Shown one piece after another: positions 10,001 to 21,035 of a DNA stretch of 64,000 bases (the stretch's first letter is position 1; each line of letters begins with the position of its first letter). The notes beneath the pieces are model-generated. The model was not told the DNA's origin. It did not search any database and saw nothing but the letters and a program-made list of their open reading frames with translations. The position numbers and the translations under genes are program-made. The stretch covers positions 74,049,839 to 74,113,838 of the forward strand of contig NC_065883.2 of NCBI RefSeq assembly GCF_932274485.2, given 5' to 3'. This DNA comes from Patella vulgata. Its lineage: Eukaryota; Mollusca; Gastropoda; Patellidae.

Positions 10001-13000
10001 TCACCGCTCAAGAATAAAACCAAATACTCAAAATAAGTAACATCTCGTATTTTTTTGATCGGTGAATATACTTCAGGCCCGTAGCTAGCGGGGGGAGGGG
10101 GATGGCGCCCTTTTACATTGGACGCAATACGAAGCAAACAACCAACGTGCCCATATCAGTATGGTCGGTACATAAAGCCGATTGACATTGTTTGGGCGCC
10201 CACGACGAGATTTGCGGGGCGCCCAATCCATTGTCACTTGGCTTTATGTGAGTCATGAGGCGCCTCACCATAATGACCCACACGATTAATACGCCAATAT
10301 CGCAAATTCATCTTCAAAAATGAAGTTTTCCGTCAGTTTCAGGTGCAAGCCCTGTTTTCCCAATTTTTCTGGTGGGGGGGGGGAGAGCAACCCTAGACCG
10401 TTCTCCGAAGGGAGGCGTGTCCACGGTGCCGTTCCCCATGGACCGTCATGTTTACGTACATCGGCGCCCCAAGACTTAAAAAATGAATGAGTGACAGACG
10501 AAATGATATTCATTTAACTGTTATATCAACCAAATTCTACATTTCAAATGGAAAACCCAGATATTATAAAAGAAATTTGGGAACACTTACTTCGCCCAAT
10601 TGTTCTGTTGTCAGTCCATGTGTCTGCAGATCATAGATATTTTCTAATGGCGAATGGGCCTACCAAAAATAAAACAATAAACGTTTATGAATCTAATCCG
10701 ATAAAGGAAATGAAATGAAATGGGGTTTAACGTCCTACTGTTCTACTCCGAACTTGGGCAATGAAGACGGGCATACGCCATACAGTGTTATGAGGGAAAT
10801 TTTGCTCGGGCAGTGGCACTACGGCCTACTCTTATATCGAATTCCAACTGCCAAGGGATCTTTTACGTGCACGCCAATGTGTACACGGGATCTCGGTTTC
10901 TTCCCATTAGAACGACTAGACAGCTGTCCTTGTCAGGCCCTCCGTCCTGCATCACTGACAAGGGGGAAATCACGCCGGAAAATCTGGATGAACTTTCTAG
11001 GCCAATGCAGGGATCGAAAACCCGAACTTCAGGCTAGCGAGCCAGCGTCTTACCCACTTAGCCGTGATCCCCAATCCGATTAAAGATACATGCATGATAT
11101 TGCTACGGAGATTTGATGGGATTCCGACACAATGATTGCTCCGCAGAATGACACTTTACACCCCCTATCAAAACTGCTATGAAATTGCAAATGTCCCCTT
11201 TTCTCCAATTCTAGACCAAAAAGTCACCAAAAAATGCAGTTAAAGGGAGAAACAAAATTAAAGGAAAAATAGTCTAATTAAAACTTGCACTACATCATTA
11301 AATAAGGGGAAATAATTACTAGTCTTAGTCAGTTTAATATTATCTCCCTTTACATAAATCGCTAAATTTGAATATATAGCATTCAATTATGTAAGGTTTA
11401 ATGGTCGAGAGCGAGACATTGCGTAATATATTGCAACAACAAGAGGGCCGTGAGGCCCGAGTGTTTTTACAATACATTACGCAATGGCTTAAGCTCGAGA
11501 CCATTAAATGACTTAAAATACAGACACTCCGCACGTGCTTTTAAAGTGATATACGTCACACGAGTTGGCAAGTTGCTCGTACGGTTATTTGAAATAATAG
11601 TAAGCCAAGATCAAAGGGTGACGTCACACCTGTCTTTTAATATAACTTATATGCATATCGTATGGAATACCTGACAACTCATCCCAAAGATAACTCATCC
11701 CAACTTAAAAAAACCCCACTCATTCCAAGTTACACATAAATACCACAACAAATTACTGTATTTTATTTCTGTTCTTTTATTTATTAAATTAATCAGTAAT
11801 ATAAGAATTTATCACATCAACAATTTATAAAAATGTTAATTTATTGTTTAGTACATCAACAATTTATTAAATAATACATTTTATTATTTCATCAACTAAT
11901 ACATTTTTATATAAATAAATGTTTTTTCTTCTGTCAGTTTGTCCTTCAGTCAGTCAGTCATTTAGTAACTTATTTTTTCTTCTGTCTGTTTGTCCTTCAG
12001 TCAGTCAGTCATTTATTAAATTAGCCCGTTTGTCCTTCAGTTTGTCGGTTCATTGATTCCTCCACGTCTCTTTAATAACTGGTTAGAGCCAATTGCCTGG
12101 TTTGTGTAGGAATTCCACAGTTGAAATAACTTGAACTGTGTAGATCTTGTCTGCTTTTGCTGGTGCCTTCGCAATTTCCCCTCAGATACGATTTTAACAC
12201 ACTCCTAGTCGGGATGGTTCACATGCTGCTTGTCATCCAGTTTTCCAAAATGTAGTTCATTACAGCTTTTATGGGGCCTGTAATAGTACTTGTCTTATAA
12301 CCTGTTTTAAAGTTCAGGATGAGTTGTCTTTTATATTGGAATGAGTTGTCATATATGATGTATGCATATAACTAAAAAATACTTTTATGACAGCTTTATC
12401 ATAAATCCCATTATGTCCATCTGTTAAATTTAGGTGATCCGGTGGGTAAGACGCTGGCTCGCTAGCCTGCAGGTCGGGTATTCGATCCCTGCATTAAATT
12501 AGCCGAGAAAGTTCATCCATATTTTCCGGCTTGGCCCCCAAATGTCAATGATGCAGGACGGATGTCCTGTCAAGGACAGCTATCTAGTCATTTGGATGGA
12601 ACGAAAAACCGAGATCCCGTATACACATCGGTGTGCACGTAAAAGATCCTTTGACAGTTGGAATTCGATATAAGAGTATGCCGTAGTGCCGCTGTCCGGG
12701 CAAAATTTATCTCATAGCACACTGTATGGCGTATGCCCGTCTTCATTAACCCAGTTCGGAGGAAAACAGTAGGACGTTAAACCCCATTTCATTTTCTGTT
12801 AAATTTATATTGATGATATGACCTAGGAATGAAATGACATCGCCATCCTGTCGAGACGGACAGGCGACGTATTATCCCGCGCTATTACCCTGGGTCAGTT
12901 GTACCCACTGGGGATACCCGTCTCCAGGGTCGCAGCAAAGCTTTAGTTATTACATCTATAGTTCTTGATGAATATTCCTTTAAGGGACAGTCTTTAGAAG

Positions 13001-14831
13001 CTTGCGTCTAATGAACAGATACATATATAGCCTTTGAAGATGGGGTAGTTATTTCCAATTAAAAAAAGGGAGTTGGATGGCTGAATAGTTAGCACGTGCG
13101 CGCTGTAACATACGGCCTGTCATAGTCAACTGGCTTTCGATTCCCCGGCTGTACGTGACAAGGAGTAGCTAAAGACCACTACGCGCAAGCGAATTATTGA
13201 AATAAAATTGAACCATGTATTAGTTCCGAAATGAGCTAGTTTGTGTCGATTGGACGTTAAACGTCATTTCTCTCTCTACAATTTCTCTCTCTACAAAATG
13301 GAAAAAACGCGCTACATAAAGTGTCGGTGGATGAAATCGCTCGGTATGCTTACTCTCTCGCACAATATGTGATACCAATTCCACAGCCATGACATCTCGT
13401 GATGAAATACGGACAAAATGGTAAATTTTGGTGTTATAAGAAAGAGAGAGGGAGGTTTAACGTCCATTCGACACGGACTAGGTCATTTCGGGACTAACAC
13501 ATGGTTCAATTTTATTTCAATGATTCGCTTGCGCTTAGGGGAGGACCTGGAGAAAATCCACGAGGTTGGACAGGCAACCCTACTCCTTGTCAGGTACAAC
13601 CGTGAAATCAAAACCACACCAACTGACTCAATGAGAGACCTTATTATACAGCGCGCACGCGCTAACCATCGGCCATCCAACCCCCATGAGAGGGGGGGGG
13701 GGTAACGTCCATTCGACACAAACGAGGTCATTTCGGGACAAACACATGGTTCAATTTTATTGCATTAATGTGCTTGTGCGTAGGGGTCTTTTGCAGTGGG
13801 GGGAAACCGGAGGACCTAAAGAAAACCCACGTGGTTAATGTTATGATACTTACAGATTGGTTTACAGATGCAATAAACCAGGAGGCTATAAAAACTGTAA
13901 GAATGTTAGTGATGAGCCAGGAAAATTTTAGGATGACGCCTACAATTGAAGTTTCTTCAGTTTTTACCAACAGATATATGATGAAACAAGCAAGAAAGAT
14001 GTTACATCCAATTACGTTGACTATCCACAATCTAAACGGGTTATCGAGATGTTCGGTCATTCGGCATAGTTTTAAATGAATCTGACGAACAATGTTCAGA
14101 TTTTCCCGGAACCTCTGGGCGTTGCTCACGAAATTTTGTAAGCACCGTGTAACCATTACAAAGGCCTGCGCTAAGCTGTAACAAATCACCATTATAAAAA
14201 TATTTGGAAGTATCCACGCAGCATAGTCGAATAATTCTAACATCAGAATGAGTATAGTGATTCCAGTAGTGGCTGGAAAAGGATTGGTCAGCATTACCGG
14301 ACTTAGGAACGTTAAAGTTGAGACTAGGGTGAACGTGACTTGAAAAATAAAATACAGTATGGCGACAAAGAGAAATAGTTTACATATTCTTCTCATCTGA
14401 TTTGTTTTCTTGTTGATGTAATTTGAACAACTCTCATCCATAATCATCTGGTACCAATTTTTATAGAAGCAATTCCAAGTTCCTTTCCGACAGTGCCATA
14501 GTAATATAGAAACAGTGATGGCGCATTGTATAAGCCACGTTTGCTTGATGACTCTGTTAACTGTTTGGTTGGGGTGATAATCAAATCCAACCCAAAACGA
14601 CGGAATATATCTCAATACATTAATCCAAACCAACACAATAACAGCGACACAGTATAATTTGTGGAATTTACCTAGCGTCGGCCAAGTCGCACTTTTACTA
14701 GATTCGTCATCGCCCTTATCATAATAGATACCGAAAATCTTCATTAATTTTAAAATTGGTTTCAAAATATCGTAAATACAGTACCTCAAATCAGTCATTT
14801 GATTGTCTGCCATCCTCACAGATTCAGGCAT
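7019..14831 (-). CDS. Gustatory-receptor-like chemoreceptor, gene A (four exons)
   Basis: Four exons on the minus strand: 14831-13854, 10659-10591, 8692-8603 and 7075-7019. Every intron has GT donor and AG acceptor borders and is phase 0. The product is 397 residues, a normal length for insect-type gustatory/odorant receptors. The first exon carries six predicted helices; exon 3 and exon 4 build the seventh, ending in TYVFLLLQY, the family's C-terminal TYxxxLLQ(F/Y) signature. Phase-0 introns near the C-terminus are a known ancestral trait of this superfamily. By family knowledge the protein should be a plasma-membrane ligand-gated cation channel subunit or receptor; ligand and tissue cannot be read from sequence. 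Introns hold SINE and LINE copies. Confidence 0.85.
7169..7356. mobile_element. Small MITE with perfect 20-bp inverted ends
   Basis: The left end caggcaatgtgtacaatgcc (7169-7188) is the exact reverse complement of 7337-7356. The 188-bp element lies in intron 3 of gene A. Its interior repeats the motif aatgtacacattaactggta and contains C-rich 'aaccctaaacc' words, which look telomere-like but are few and imperfect. Confidence 0.7.
7471..7812 (-). repeat. SINE-A copy in intron 3 of gene A, with target duplication
   Basis: Full body with a slightly shortened head. An 8-bp duplication gcggtaag flanks it (7464-7471 and 7817-7824). It lies in the same orientation as gene A. Confidence 0.85.
7825..8602. 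other. Intron sequence of gene A, nothing recognised
   Basis: AT-rich intron between the SINE and exon 3, without a recognised repeat or exon. Confidence 0.4.
8603..8692 (-). CDS. Gene A exon 3
   Basis: Ninety bases between ...ttttcag and gtgagt, phase 0 on both sides, 30 residues beginning LTLFLSKLTGTSIGFTAMGF and ending ITKEVILT. The amino acids are identical to exon 3 of the B-E locus (20076-19987) and of gene F (63712-63801), and the bases differ at only one or two silent positions. Confidence 0.88.
8765..9432 (+). mobile_element. LINE 3' fragment in intron 2 of gene A
   Basis: The start matches the LINE RNase H domain (compare AASIFTAELQAILQALEF), with an internal gap near 8850. It continues through the C-terminal cysteine-rich tail (compare HILIECKHL) into the 3' UTR, and ends gttggagctcacgtgccatt...catttcattg. 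It is 5'-truncated, several frames are broken, and it lies opposite to gene A. Confidence 0.8.
9620..9892 (-). repeat. SINE-B copy, full length
   Basis: Plus-strand order is (ga)n tail, aatggggtttaacgtccac, Nin-like core near ggaggaaacccgaggacccg, B box complement, then the head ending at aaacccc. It lies in intron 2 of gene A. Confidence 0.85.
9893..10590. repeat. Intron 2 of gene A, with a G-rich dispersed repeat at about 10075-10480
   Basis: Positions 10075-10480 contain caggcccgtagctagcgggg, two G runs and an inverted-looking 'gggcgcccacgacgag' segment. This composition differs sharply from the surrounding AT-rich intron and suggests an inserted, unclassified repeat. No ends can be defined. 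Confidence 0.4.
10591..10659 (-). CDS. Gene A exon 2
   Basis: Sixty-nine bases between ...ttggtag and gtaagt, phase 0, 23 residues starting AHSPLENIYDLQTHGL and ending LGE. It corresponds to the loop before the last helix. Homologous exons are at 20630-20562 and 63260-63328 and keep the HSPL..IYD...T.GL.T..LG pattern. Confidence 0.85.
10706..11072 (-). repeat. SINE-A copy, full length, with target duplication
   Basis: This is the best reference copy of the family in the window. It is flanked by aatccgataaag on the left (10694) and aatccgattaaag on the right (11073), an almost perfect 12-13 bp duplication. It lies in intron 1 of gene A. Confidence 0.9.
11399..11507. repeat. 109-bp hairpin-forming palindrome
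   Basis: The left arm 11399-11433 (taatggtcgagagcgagaca...) pairs with the right arm 11470-11507, leaving a loop of about 36 bp that itself contains a small gggcc/ggccc hairpin. It is either a foldback MITE or part of the larger repeat that follows. Confidence 0.6.
11508..11629. repeat. Short dispersed repeat, second copy near 15180-15345
   Basis: Segments such as gatatacgtcacacgagttg and ttatttgaaataatag...gtgacgtcacacctgt recur, diverged, at 15180-15345. It sits between the hairpin and the inverted-repeat element and may be the outer part of either. Confidence 0.45.
11630..12393. mobile_element. Non-autonomous element with long imperfect inverted ends
   Basis: The left end (ctgtcttttaatataactta, then tgacaactcatccc) mirrors the right end (gatgagttgtc, then gaatgagttgtcat, then tatgcatataac, then gacag). 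The inverted repeat runs roughly 85-90 bp with mismatches. The middle carries a duplicated stretch of about 60 bp built on gtccttcagtcagtcagtca. No transposase frame is present. It lies in intron 1 of gene A. Confidence 0.65.
12432..12795 (+). repeat. SINE-A copy with 12-bp target duplication
   Basis: The tRNA-like head comes first; the copy ends ...ttaaaccccatttcatttt. It is flanked by a perfect duplication ctgttaaattta (12421-12432 and 12796-12807), which makes it probably one of the younger insertions. It lies in intron 1 of gene A, opposite to the gene. Confidence 0.9.
13071..13285 (+). repeat. SINE-B copy with internal deletion
   Basis: Head and tail are both recognisable (gttggatggctgaatagtta; ttggacgttaaacgtcattt). 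The Nin-like core between about 13165 and 13170 is deleted, which shortens the copy. Confidence 0.8.
13440..13686 (-). repeat. SINE-B copy, full length
   Basis: Runs from a (ag)n tail at 13440 to the head complement (ggccatccaacccc) near 13684. It lies in intron 1 of gene A, in the same orientation as the gene. Confidence 0.85.
13687..13836 (-). repeat. SINE-B 3' half abutting the exon 1 donor of gene A
   Basis: Starts with a G run and gtaacgtccattcgac and stops at gaaaacccacgtggtt, only about 17 bp from the splice donor of gene A exon 1. It lacks the tRNA head. It makes the open frame of exon 1 read on past the true donor at 13853. Confidence 0.8.
13854..14831 (-). CDS. Gene A exon 1, six-helix body of the receptor
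   Basis: The exon runs 326 codons from ATG at 14831 to a GTAAGT donor (13853-13848), phase 0. The start at 14831 is the first in-frame methionine; one at 14813 is an equal candidate. The N-terminus has the family's KPIL..M.IFG pattern (residues about 23-36). Helices are predicted near residues 58-80, 98-118, 148-178, 190-225, 270-292 and 300-322. The closest relative in the window is gene F exon 1, sharing blocks such as WINVLRYIPSFWVGFDY and FLACFI; first exons B-E are more distant. Confidence 0.9.
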
Positions 14832-16385
14832 TTAGAGTGACTCGAACGCGAAGTACCTTCCACTCGCATTTAAAGTTAGAATCGATACACTGCGTGAGAT
14901 TCAAATTTAACATTGTTTTATTTCCCAATTGATATTCCTTTTAGATACCCAGAAACAACACGACCGTATCATATTTATTGTAATAGCAATTTATACACCC
15001 TATTTTATTTATACACCCTACAAAGTAGCAAATTCTGTTGTATCACCATCAACTTATTAACAACTTTAATGGAACACGAACTAAAACTAATATTTAATCA
15101 CGACCATGGGAATAAATTACATCAGTGGGTTAAATGAGATGTTGACACTATAAAGTTGATATTGGCTAACCAACAAATGACTTTTAAAAATGAATACAGA
15201 CCCCTGCAACGAAATACGTCACACGGATCGAAAATTTTAACTAGTATAAATAATGTACGCTTTGCACATTACCCGTACTATTATTTGAAATAATGGTACG
15301 CCAACATCAAAGGATGACGTCACATCTGTATTTTAAGTAAAGGGATAATAGTAAACATGCTTAGATTGATTTTTGTCAGCAGTTATAGTGGATTTAAACT
15401 CTAAATACATCTTCAAAAATAACTGTCAAATCCATTACAACATTGACCTTTAATTCATTAGGGTGCAGTATAGCCCGTTTGCAGCTGGCGTGCCATAGAA
15501 CTCAATTTAATTTTATACATATGTTGTTTTTTTTAGCAAACCTCGGATGGCTAGAACTGGATATCTGAGTTTGTCGCTATGGTCGGGCATGTTTTTATCC
15601 GCAAATATATCTTGAAACTAAACCCGTATATACTTTTCGCTTTTTTTTTTAGAAATGAACTGTTACATCGAAATAACAGGAAAAGAACTTCCTGGTGAAA
15701 TATGCTGACGTGCCATTAAATTAATTATATTCATTCATTCCCAGGGAAGTAGTCGCAGCTGGTGATTTAGTATTGGCTTCATAAAGATCAGTAGCGTTTG
15801 ATTCATAAAAATGACATTATCAAGCATATGATGCTTTGAAAAGCATATGATGCTTTGAAAAGTATATGTTGCTTTGTACAAACCAAAAGGTGTGGATACA
15901 ACTCATCTCTATAGGGCAACCTAACTCCTCTTCAGGATAGATAAAATTCGAATAATCATCAAATTTCTATATAATTATATAGAAATAATTAAGTTCTGGC
16001 GTTCTTAGAAAATATGCAATTCTCGCTTTAAAGACACAAACGTGCATGAGAATTGTACCATTTCTAGTCTGGAAATGGCCTAGTCTTAAAACACCATCTC
16101 TCTTCTGCCTAAAATAGCGCAGTCGTAGCATAACGTAGAACAGTATTGATATTTGAAAATTTGTCTTGTCAGATATTTTTACAGAAAATAAAGGGGCATA
16201 ACCCTTATCAAATTAGTACGTATTAAAAAAACAAATCTAAAATATTTTCTTTTTCTTTTATTTCAGGTAAGTTTCATATGATCATTTATTCATAATACAA
16301 TACAACAATAAGAAGAGGGGACAACACAGATCAATGTTATTTTACTGCAGATTTGACGATTTTTACTTACATTTAACCTGTTTAA
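14832..16385. other. Intergenic spacer between gene A and the B-E locus, with repeat scraps
   Basis: Holds degraded LINE 3' ends at about 15465-15520 (gcagtatagcccgtttgcag) and 15695-15745 (gctgacgtgccattaaatta), the dispersed repeat at 15180-15345 also seen near 11508, a 21-bp tandem repeat (gcatatgatgctttgaaaa) at about 15821-15890, and a short palindrome at 15966-15988. No exon is recognised. Confidence 0.5.
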
Positions 16386-16447
16386 CCCGTCGTCATTAGC
16401 CGAAACCGAGCAGAACAGTAGGACGTTAAACCCTATTTCATTTCAAT
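16386..16447 (+). repeat. SINE-A tail fragment
   Basis: Matches the last 60 bp of SINE-A (gagcagaacagtaggacgtt...catttcatttc). Confidence 0.65.
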
Positions 16448-16500
16448 TTTTTAAAATATTGGGATCGAAAACTCGAAAGGCGGTCCTTGCAAGGAGATTT

Positions 16501-16611
16501 TTATAAGTTGATCCAGTGTAGAAGTGGTGAGGCGGTTTTTAATTTGGTTTTTATTAAATTGTGTGTAGAAAAGCCATTTTCGCATTCTACACTGGAGACA
16601 GGCAAAATGCG
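16501..16611 (-). pseudogene. hAT transposase C-terminal fragment
   Basis: The minus-strand frame reads RILPVSSVECENGFSTHNLI, then KTKLK. This fits the hAT dimerisation-domain pattern (LPVSSxxxERxFSxxxxIKTxLR). Only about 36 codons remain, cut by a LINE 3' end on one side. It is either a transposon relic or a fragment of a domesticated hAT-like gene; no other part is nearby. Confidence 0.55.
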
Positions 16612-16712
16612 TCCGTGAGTTGCTGTTATTTGTCTCTTAAATTCACCATATGTTTGGCACAAAACAGCTAGGGTATGGAGCTGACGTGCCATTAAACATT
16701 TCATGCGTTCTT
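16612..16712 (+). mobile_element. LINE 3'-end stub
   Basis: Contains ttcaccatatgtttggca... and gagctgacgtgccattaaac followed by atttcat, the last part of the LINE 3' UTR. Confidence 0.7.
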
Positions 16713-17489
16713 TCTCACACAAATGATTATTACCTCAAAATCGATACACTCCATAAACAGAGATATCAATCTTTTGAAACGTGAATGACAATGCGGTTTG
16801 AAATGACACCGGTCGTTATTTTCCAATTAGTATTCCGTTTTTAGATACTTAGGTACAATCACATGGAAACAATCGTGCCGTTAATGTGGATATTTTAATT
16901 TGCTCCGATCAGGTTTCCTTATGGGTTAGTGTTTATTGTATACATTAACAAATTATTTTAATACAGCGGGGCTAAATTAATATTTACATAGTGTTATAGA
17001 ACCATGTTAATGTTATTGTTTACAATTATTATCAGGGGATTAAAGCCTATTTAAAGTAATATCTGTTGATCAAGTAATTTGTGAATTGATTGACCGTTAT
17101 CAATATCCCGATCATGCAATCCATACAGGGATGTAATATCGTGGAGGAGTGTTCATTTTAGGGGGGGGGGGGGTGTCTCTGGCCCTCTGAGACAACGGAT
17201 AATATTGGTTGAGCTGTTCTGTCGATTTAGTTTCAATATGGACTTTTAATTTGACAAGCAATAAAACTATGCAAACCAGTTTCACTCCAAAACGAGTTTA
17301 TATGTACATAGAGTTCTAATAAATACATAACCATGTGGCTCAAGACTGAGAAAGAGGGTGTCGGGGTCGTCACGTGAGAGGATAATGTACTGGGACAGGT
17401 TTTTCTAGAGCTGATTTTAGAGTAGATGTCAATTCTGTGTGGTGATCAGGCGTTTGAGGGGGCTTTTCCGAGATACGGTGTGGGATGGG
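16713..17489. other. No gene recognised
   Basis: AT-rich spacer with a 13-base G run near 17161. No exon or named repeat. Confidence 0.35.
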
Positions 17490-17672
17490 ACAGGGGGTGT
17501 GGCAAGGAACAACGTATAGTCGTTCAGATGATACGTAAAAGATCCCTTGGCAGTTCGAATTCGATTTGCGAGTAGCCCATAGTTTCACTGTCCAGGCAAA
17601 ATTTACCTCATAGCACACTTTATTAGCCCAGTTGGAGCAGAACAGTAAAACGCTAAACCCCATTTCATATCC
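17490..17672 (+). repeat. SINE-A 3' half
   Basis: From caaggaacaacgtatagtcg through gcagttcgaattcgat to the tail gctaaaccccatttcat. The head is missing. Confidence 0.65.
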
Positions 17673-17932
17673 TTAAGCGACAACCATACATCTGGGGCAA
17701 TACCTTTCCGAAAACACCCAGGATCGTTAGAAATCATCTTTAGCCCAAGAATAATTATCTCTGGAAATCAGACTTCATGACCCCAGTCGGAGCAAAATAG
17801 TAAAGACATTAAACCCAATTTATTTAATTTCATTAAGCCACAACCAAACATCTGGGGAAATAACTTTCCGAAAACACCCAAGATCGTTATGAATCGTCTT
17901 TAGCTCAAAAATATTTATCTCTGAAAATCAGG
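17673..17932. repeat. Direct duplication of about 100 bp, two copies
   Basis: Positions 17673-17770 and 17833-17932 share catctgggg.aata.ctttcc and gaaaacaccca.gatcgtta with scattered mismatches. A SINE-A tail scrap (17780-17830) lies between them. Confidence 0.7.
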
Positions 17933-18104
17933 CAATAATACGATGATATATATGTTTATAAACTGAGACCATGTTTACCCATAAAAAAATATTTCTAGAC
18001 ATGTAGAATTGATCTACATCACCATTACCAAACATAAAAAAAGGTCTATACTACAAAAGAATAATTTAAAATCAGAAAATAATTAAACGCGGTTGAGTGA
18101 TTAC

Positions 18105-18395
18105 GCTTCTGGAAAAACGAAAACAGCGTAGATCTAGTGTGGCTTCGATTCTTCTATTAGTGCAGGATTTGTGGATAAGGTTCATACAATCTGATTAAAA
18201 TACAGATCTATATTTCGTTTCGTTTTTTTAATACTTTGACAAGTAAAACGAAATTTTGAACTATAAAAAACATAACGGAATAGGATCTGTGTTTTAATTA
18301 GATTCTGGAACAACGAAAACATTCCCGTAGACCTGGTGTGGCTTCTATTCTTCTATTAGTGCAGAATTAGTGGATAAGCTTCATAGATATGACCA
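18105..18395. repeat. Direct repeat of about 90 bp, two copies
   Basis: Positions 18105-18195 and 18302-18392 share gtagatctagtgtggcttc and ttcttctattagtgcag. It lies just 3' of the shared receptor exon 4, so it could be part of the 3' UTR or an old repeat. Confidence 0.65.
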
Positions 18396-18515
18396 GAGAT
18401 TTTGTTCAGACAATTTATCCAACTTCCTTTCTTCTAAATTAAACTCCAATCGACAAACTAGTGTCTGTTAATGCTCCGTGGAGTTTCGTTTGATTAATTG
18501 ATCCAGCAGCTGATC

Positions 18516-18572
18516 TTAGGTGATCCTAAATTGCAGCAACAGAAAAAAATAGGTCAAATACAAACCAACAAT
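18516..18572 (-). CDS. Shared exon 4 of the B-E receptor locus
   Basis: Acceptor ...tttcag/ATT at 18572, 18 codons (IVGLYLTYFFLLLQFRIT) and a TAA stop at 18518-18516. TYFFLLLQF is the textbook gustatory-receptor C-terminal signature. It has the same length and phase as gene A exon 4, with different codons at several positions. Confidence 0.85.
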   Translation of the reverse strand: MVGLYLTYFFLLLQFRIT

Positions 18573-20992
18573 CTGAAATAGAAAATTAACAATTAATTTT
18601 TACCGAAATCCGCTAATCGTCATTTTAACGATCTGTATTATTGAACAGGCATGTTAGGTTATCATGGCCAGTGGTCATACAATAGAGATCCGTGTAACAC
18701 GTCAGATGATCTTTACAACTGTCAAAGTACTTAATGGGAGACTACTGTTCTAAACTAGGAGCCACGGTGGCTAAGTGGAGATCGCGTGTTCAATCCCCGC
18801 ATTGGCCGGGGGGGGGGGGAAGAGTGGGTAAGACGCTGGCTCGCTAGCCTGCAGATCGGGTGTTCGATATCTGCATTGGCCGAGAAAGTTCATCAGTGAT
18901 GCAGGGCGGAGGGCATGACAAGGGCAGCTGTCTAGTCCGTCGGACTGTCCTTAATGGGAGATACTACTGTTCTACACTAGGAGCCACATTGGCTAAGTGA
19001 GTAAGACGCTGGCTCGCAAGCCTAGAGGTCGAGTGTTCGATCCGTGCATTGGCCGAGAAAGTTTATCGGGATTTTTCGACGTGATTTCCTCTGATGAGTT
19101 GCAGAAAATACTGTTCTAAACTACCAATAACCCACACAAACTACAATATCAGTCCAACCAGGACTCCTGTTTATTCAGTATTTACAAAGATATGAATATT
19201 TAAAAGATATGAATATTTAAAAATCTCGCAATATTCGGCATCCAAAGCCGACGATATGTATAAATGTCAGCGCCACCTATACGCATTGTCATAAATCCTT
19301 TTTATGGCCCCTTGTTTAACCGATATAATCATATTCTGAAAATAATATTCCTTTAAAGATACATTATGGGAGATTAGATAAAGAGGCTAGCGATGCCATC
19401 GAAATTTTGGGCCTAGCCTCGATCATCATTACTAAAGTCAGAACAATAAAAATAAAACAGTCCCGATTATCCATTTTTTGATTAAATTATCAATGAACAT
19501 TGAGCAGCAGATCAGGTTCTAATTCAGTAATAGCAGGCTAGCGATGACATCGAGGGTTGATTATGGTCTGGATAAGTTAATTAATGTCTAATTAATCATT
19601 TAAATAACATTTCAGGCCTAAAGAAAGACCTGCAAGAGGCAGATTTAGCTCTTGCATAATGTATGTTTAAATGTTAATATTTAAGTACATTTTTGTGAGA
19701 AGTCGCCAAAGCGCTACTCCATCTTGGTCTTGTAGGGGACGCTCTTAGGAAGAAAAGTCCCCGACTCGGCCAAATCTTGTACGCTTGATATGACGCCTGA
19801 CAGGATTGTTTCTTGGGCAATTGATTGACTAATTCGATTTTTATGACGTCACAATTCTGAAATGGCTGCGATTACGCAATAGTTCGTGATCCATTGTACG
19901 CTGGTACTAGGAAAAACTCACATGACATAAAATCAAATTGATTAACAAAGTGTGTTCAGAAACTGTTCAAAAAAAATTAAACTCACCGTTAATATAACTT
20001 CTTTTGTGATAGTAAAAAATCCCATGGCTGTAAAACCTATTGATGTACCAGTTAATTTAGACAGAAATAACGTCAACTGAAATATAATATTATAATTAAA
20101 TATGGTAGTTAGACAGAAATATAATACTATAGTAGTTAGACAGAAATAATGTCAACTGAAATTTAGTGTCATAATGGTAGTATAGTATTTATTACATTCT
20201 TTAACAAGACAATAGTTTCCCAAGAGGTAATACGTTTAGTATGCTTCTTGGTACATTTTCACGCCCGTCAAAAAAAAAGTCACATTGGCAGGTGAGGTTG
20301 TTAGCTTAGCGAGCTAAAATGGGGTTCAATCACACACCTCTTCCGGTAACCCTGTATTTTGAAGGTATGCCGATAAATAAAAGGTACAGTGTGTCAATCA
20401 CTCTATTCTCAGAATAGTTGTACTGCTACGTATTTTATTACAAGCTCCAGTAAACACCCATTGAATGACCTGTAATTTAAAGGATTCTTGTACACTAACG
20501 TTTCCCTATATGTATTTCTGATAATCGAATAGTGTAGGTGTGTTAAAATAATAAACCATACCTGACCCAATCGTTCAGTTGACAGCCCATCTGTTTCTGA
20601 ATCATAGATGTGGTCCAAAGGAGAATGGCCCTACATAAAGATAAAGGCATGATACATTCATTATTGTACTGTATTTGACGTTCTAGTACCAAGCGTGATG
20701 AGGAGCCGTGGTTGATGCGCAATATAGCCCGCTTGGAGCTGACGTGCCATGATCATTTCATTTCAACCGCAGAGGCATGGCCAAAAATATGCAAGGCACC
20801 TTGTACACGTTGGCGAACACCTTAAAGAAAACCTTTTGTCTGAGGCTGGTATCAGCCTTGACAGTATTGCGAATACCCCTTTCTTTAGGAATCCACCGTG
20901 GGCTATATCTCCCCCAAAGATTGATTTCCATCTAACACAACATAAAAAGAGAGATACTAGTTCCACTGTGTTTCAGTCTCTCTTTCGAGATG

Positions 20993-21035
<43 letters not shown>

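Noticed and set aside
13728-13853. The C-terminal part of the 367-codon frame of gene A (after VNQS) as coding
   Set aside because: It is SINE-B sequence read through the splice donor; the true exon ends at 13854.
20409-20618. 69-codon minus-strand frame as a small protein
   Set aside because: It is exon 2 of the receptor locus read past its GTATGG donor.
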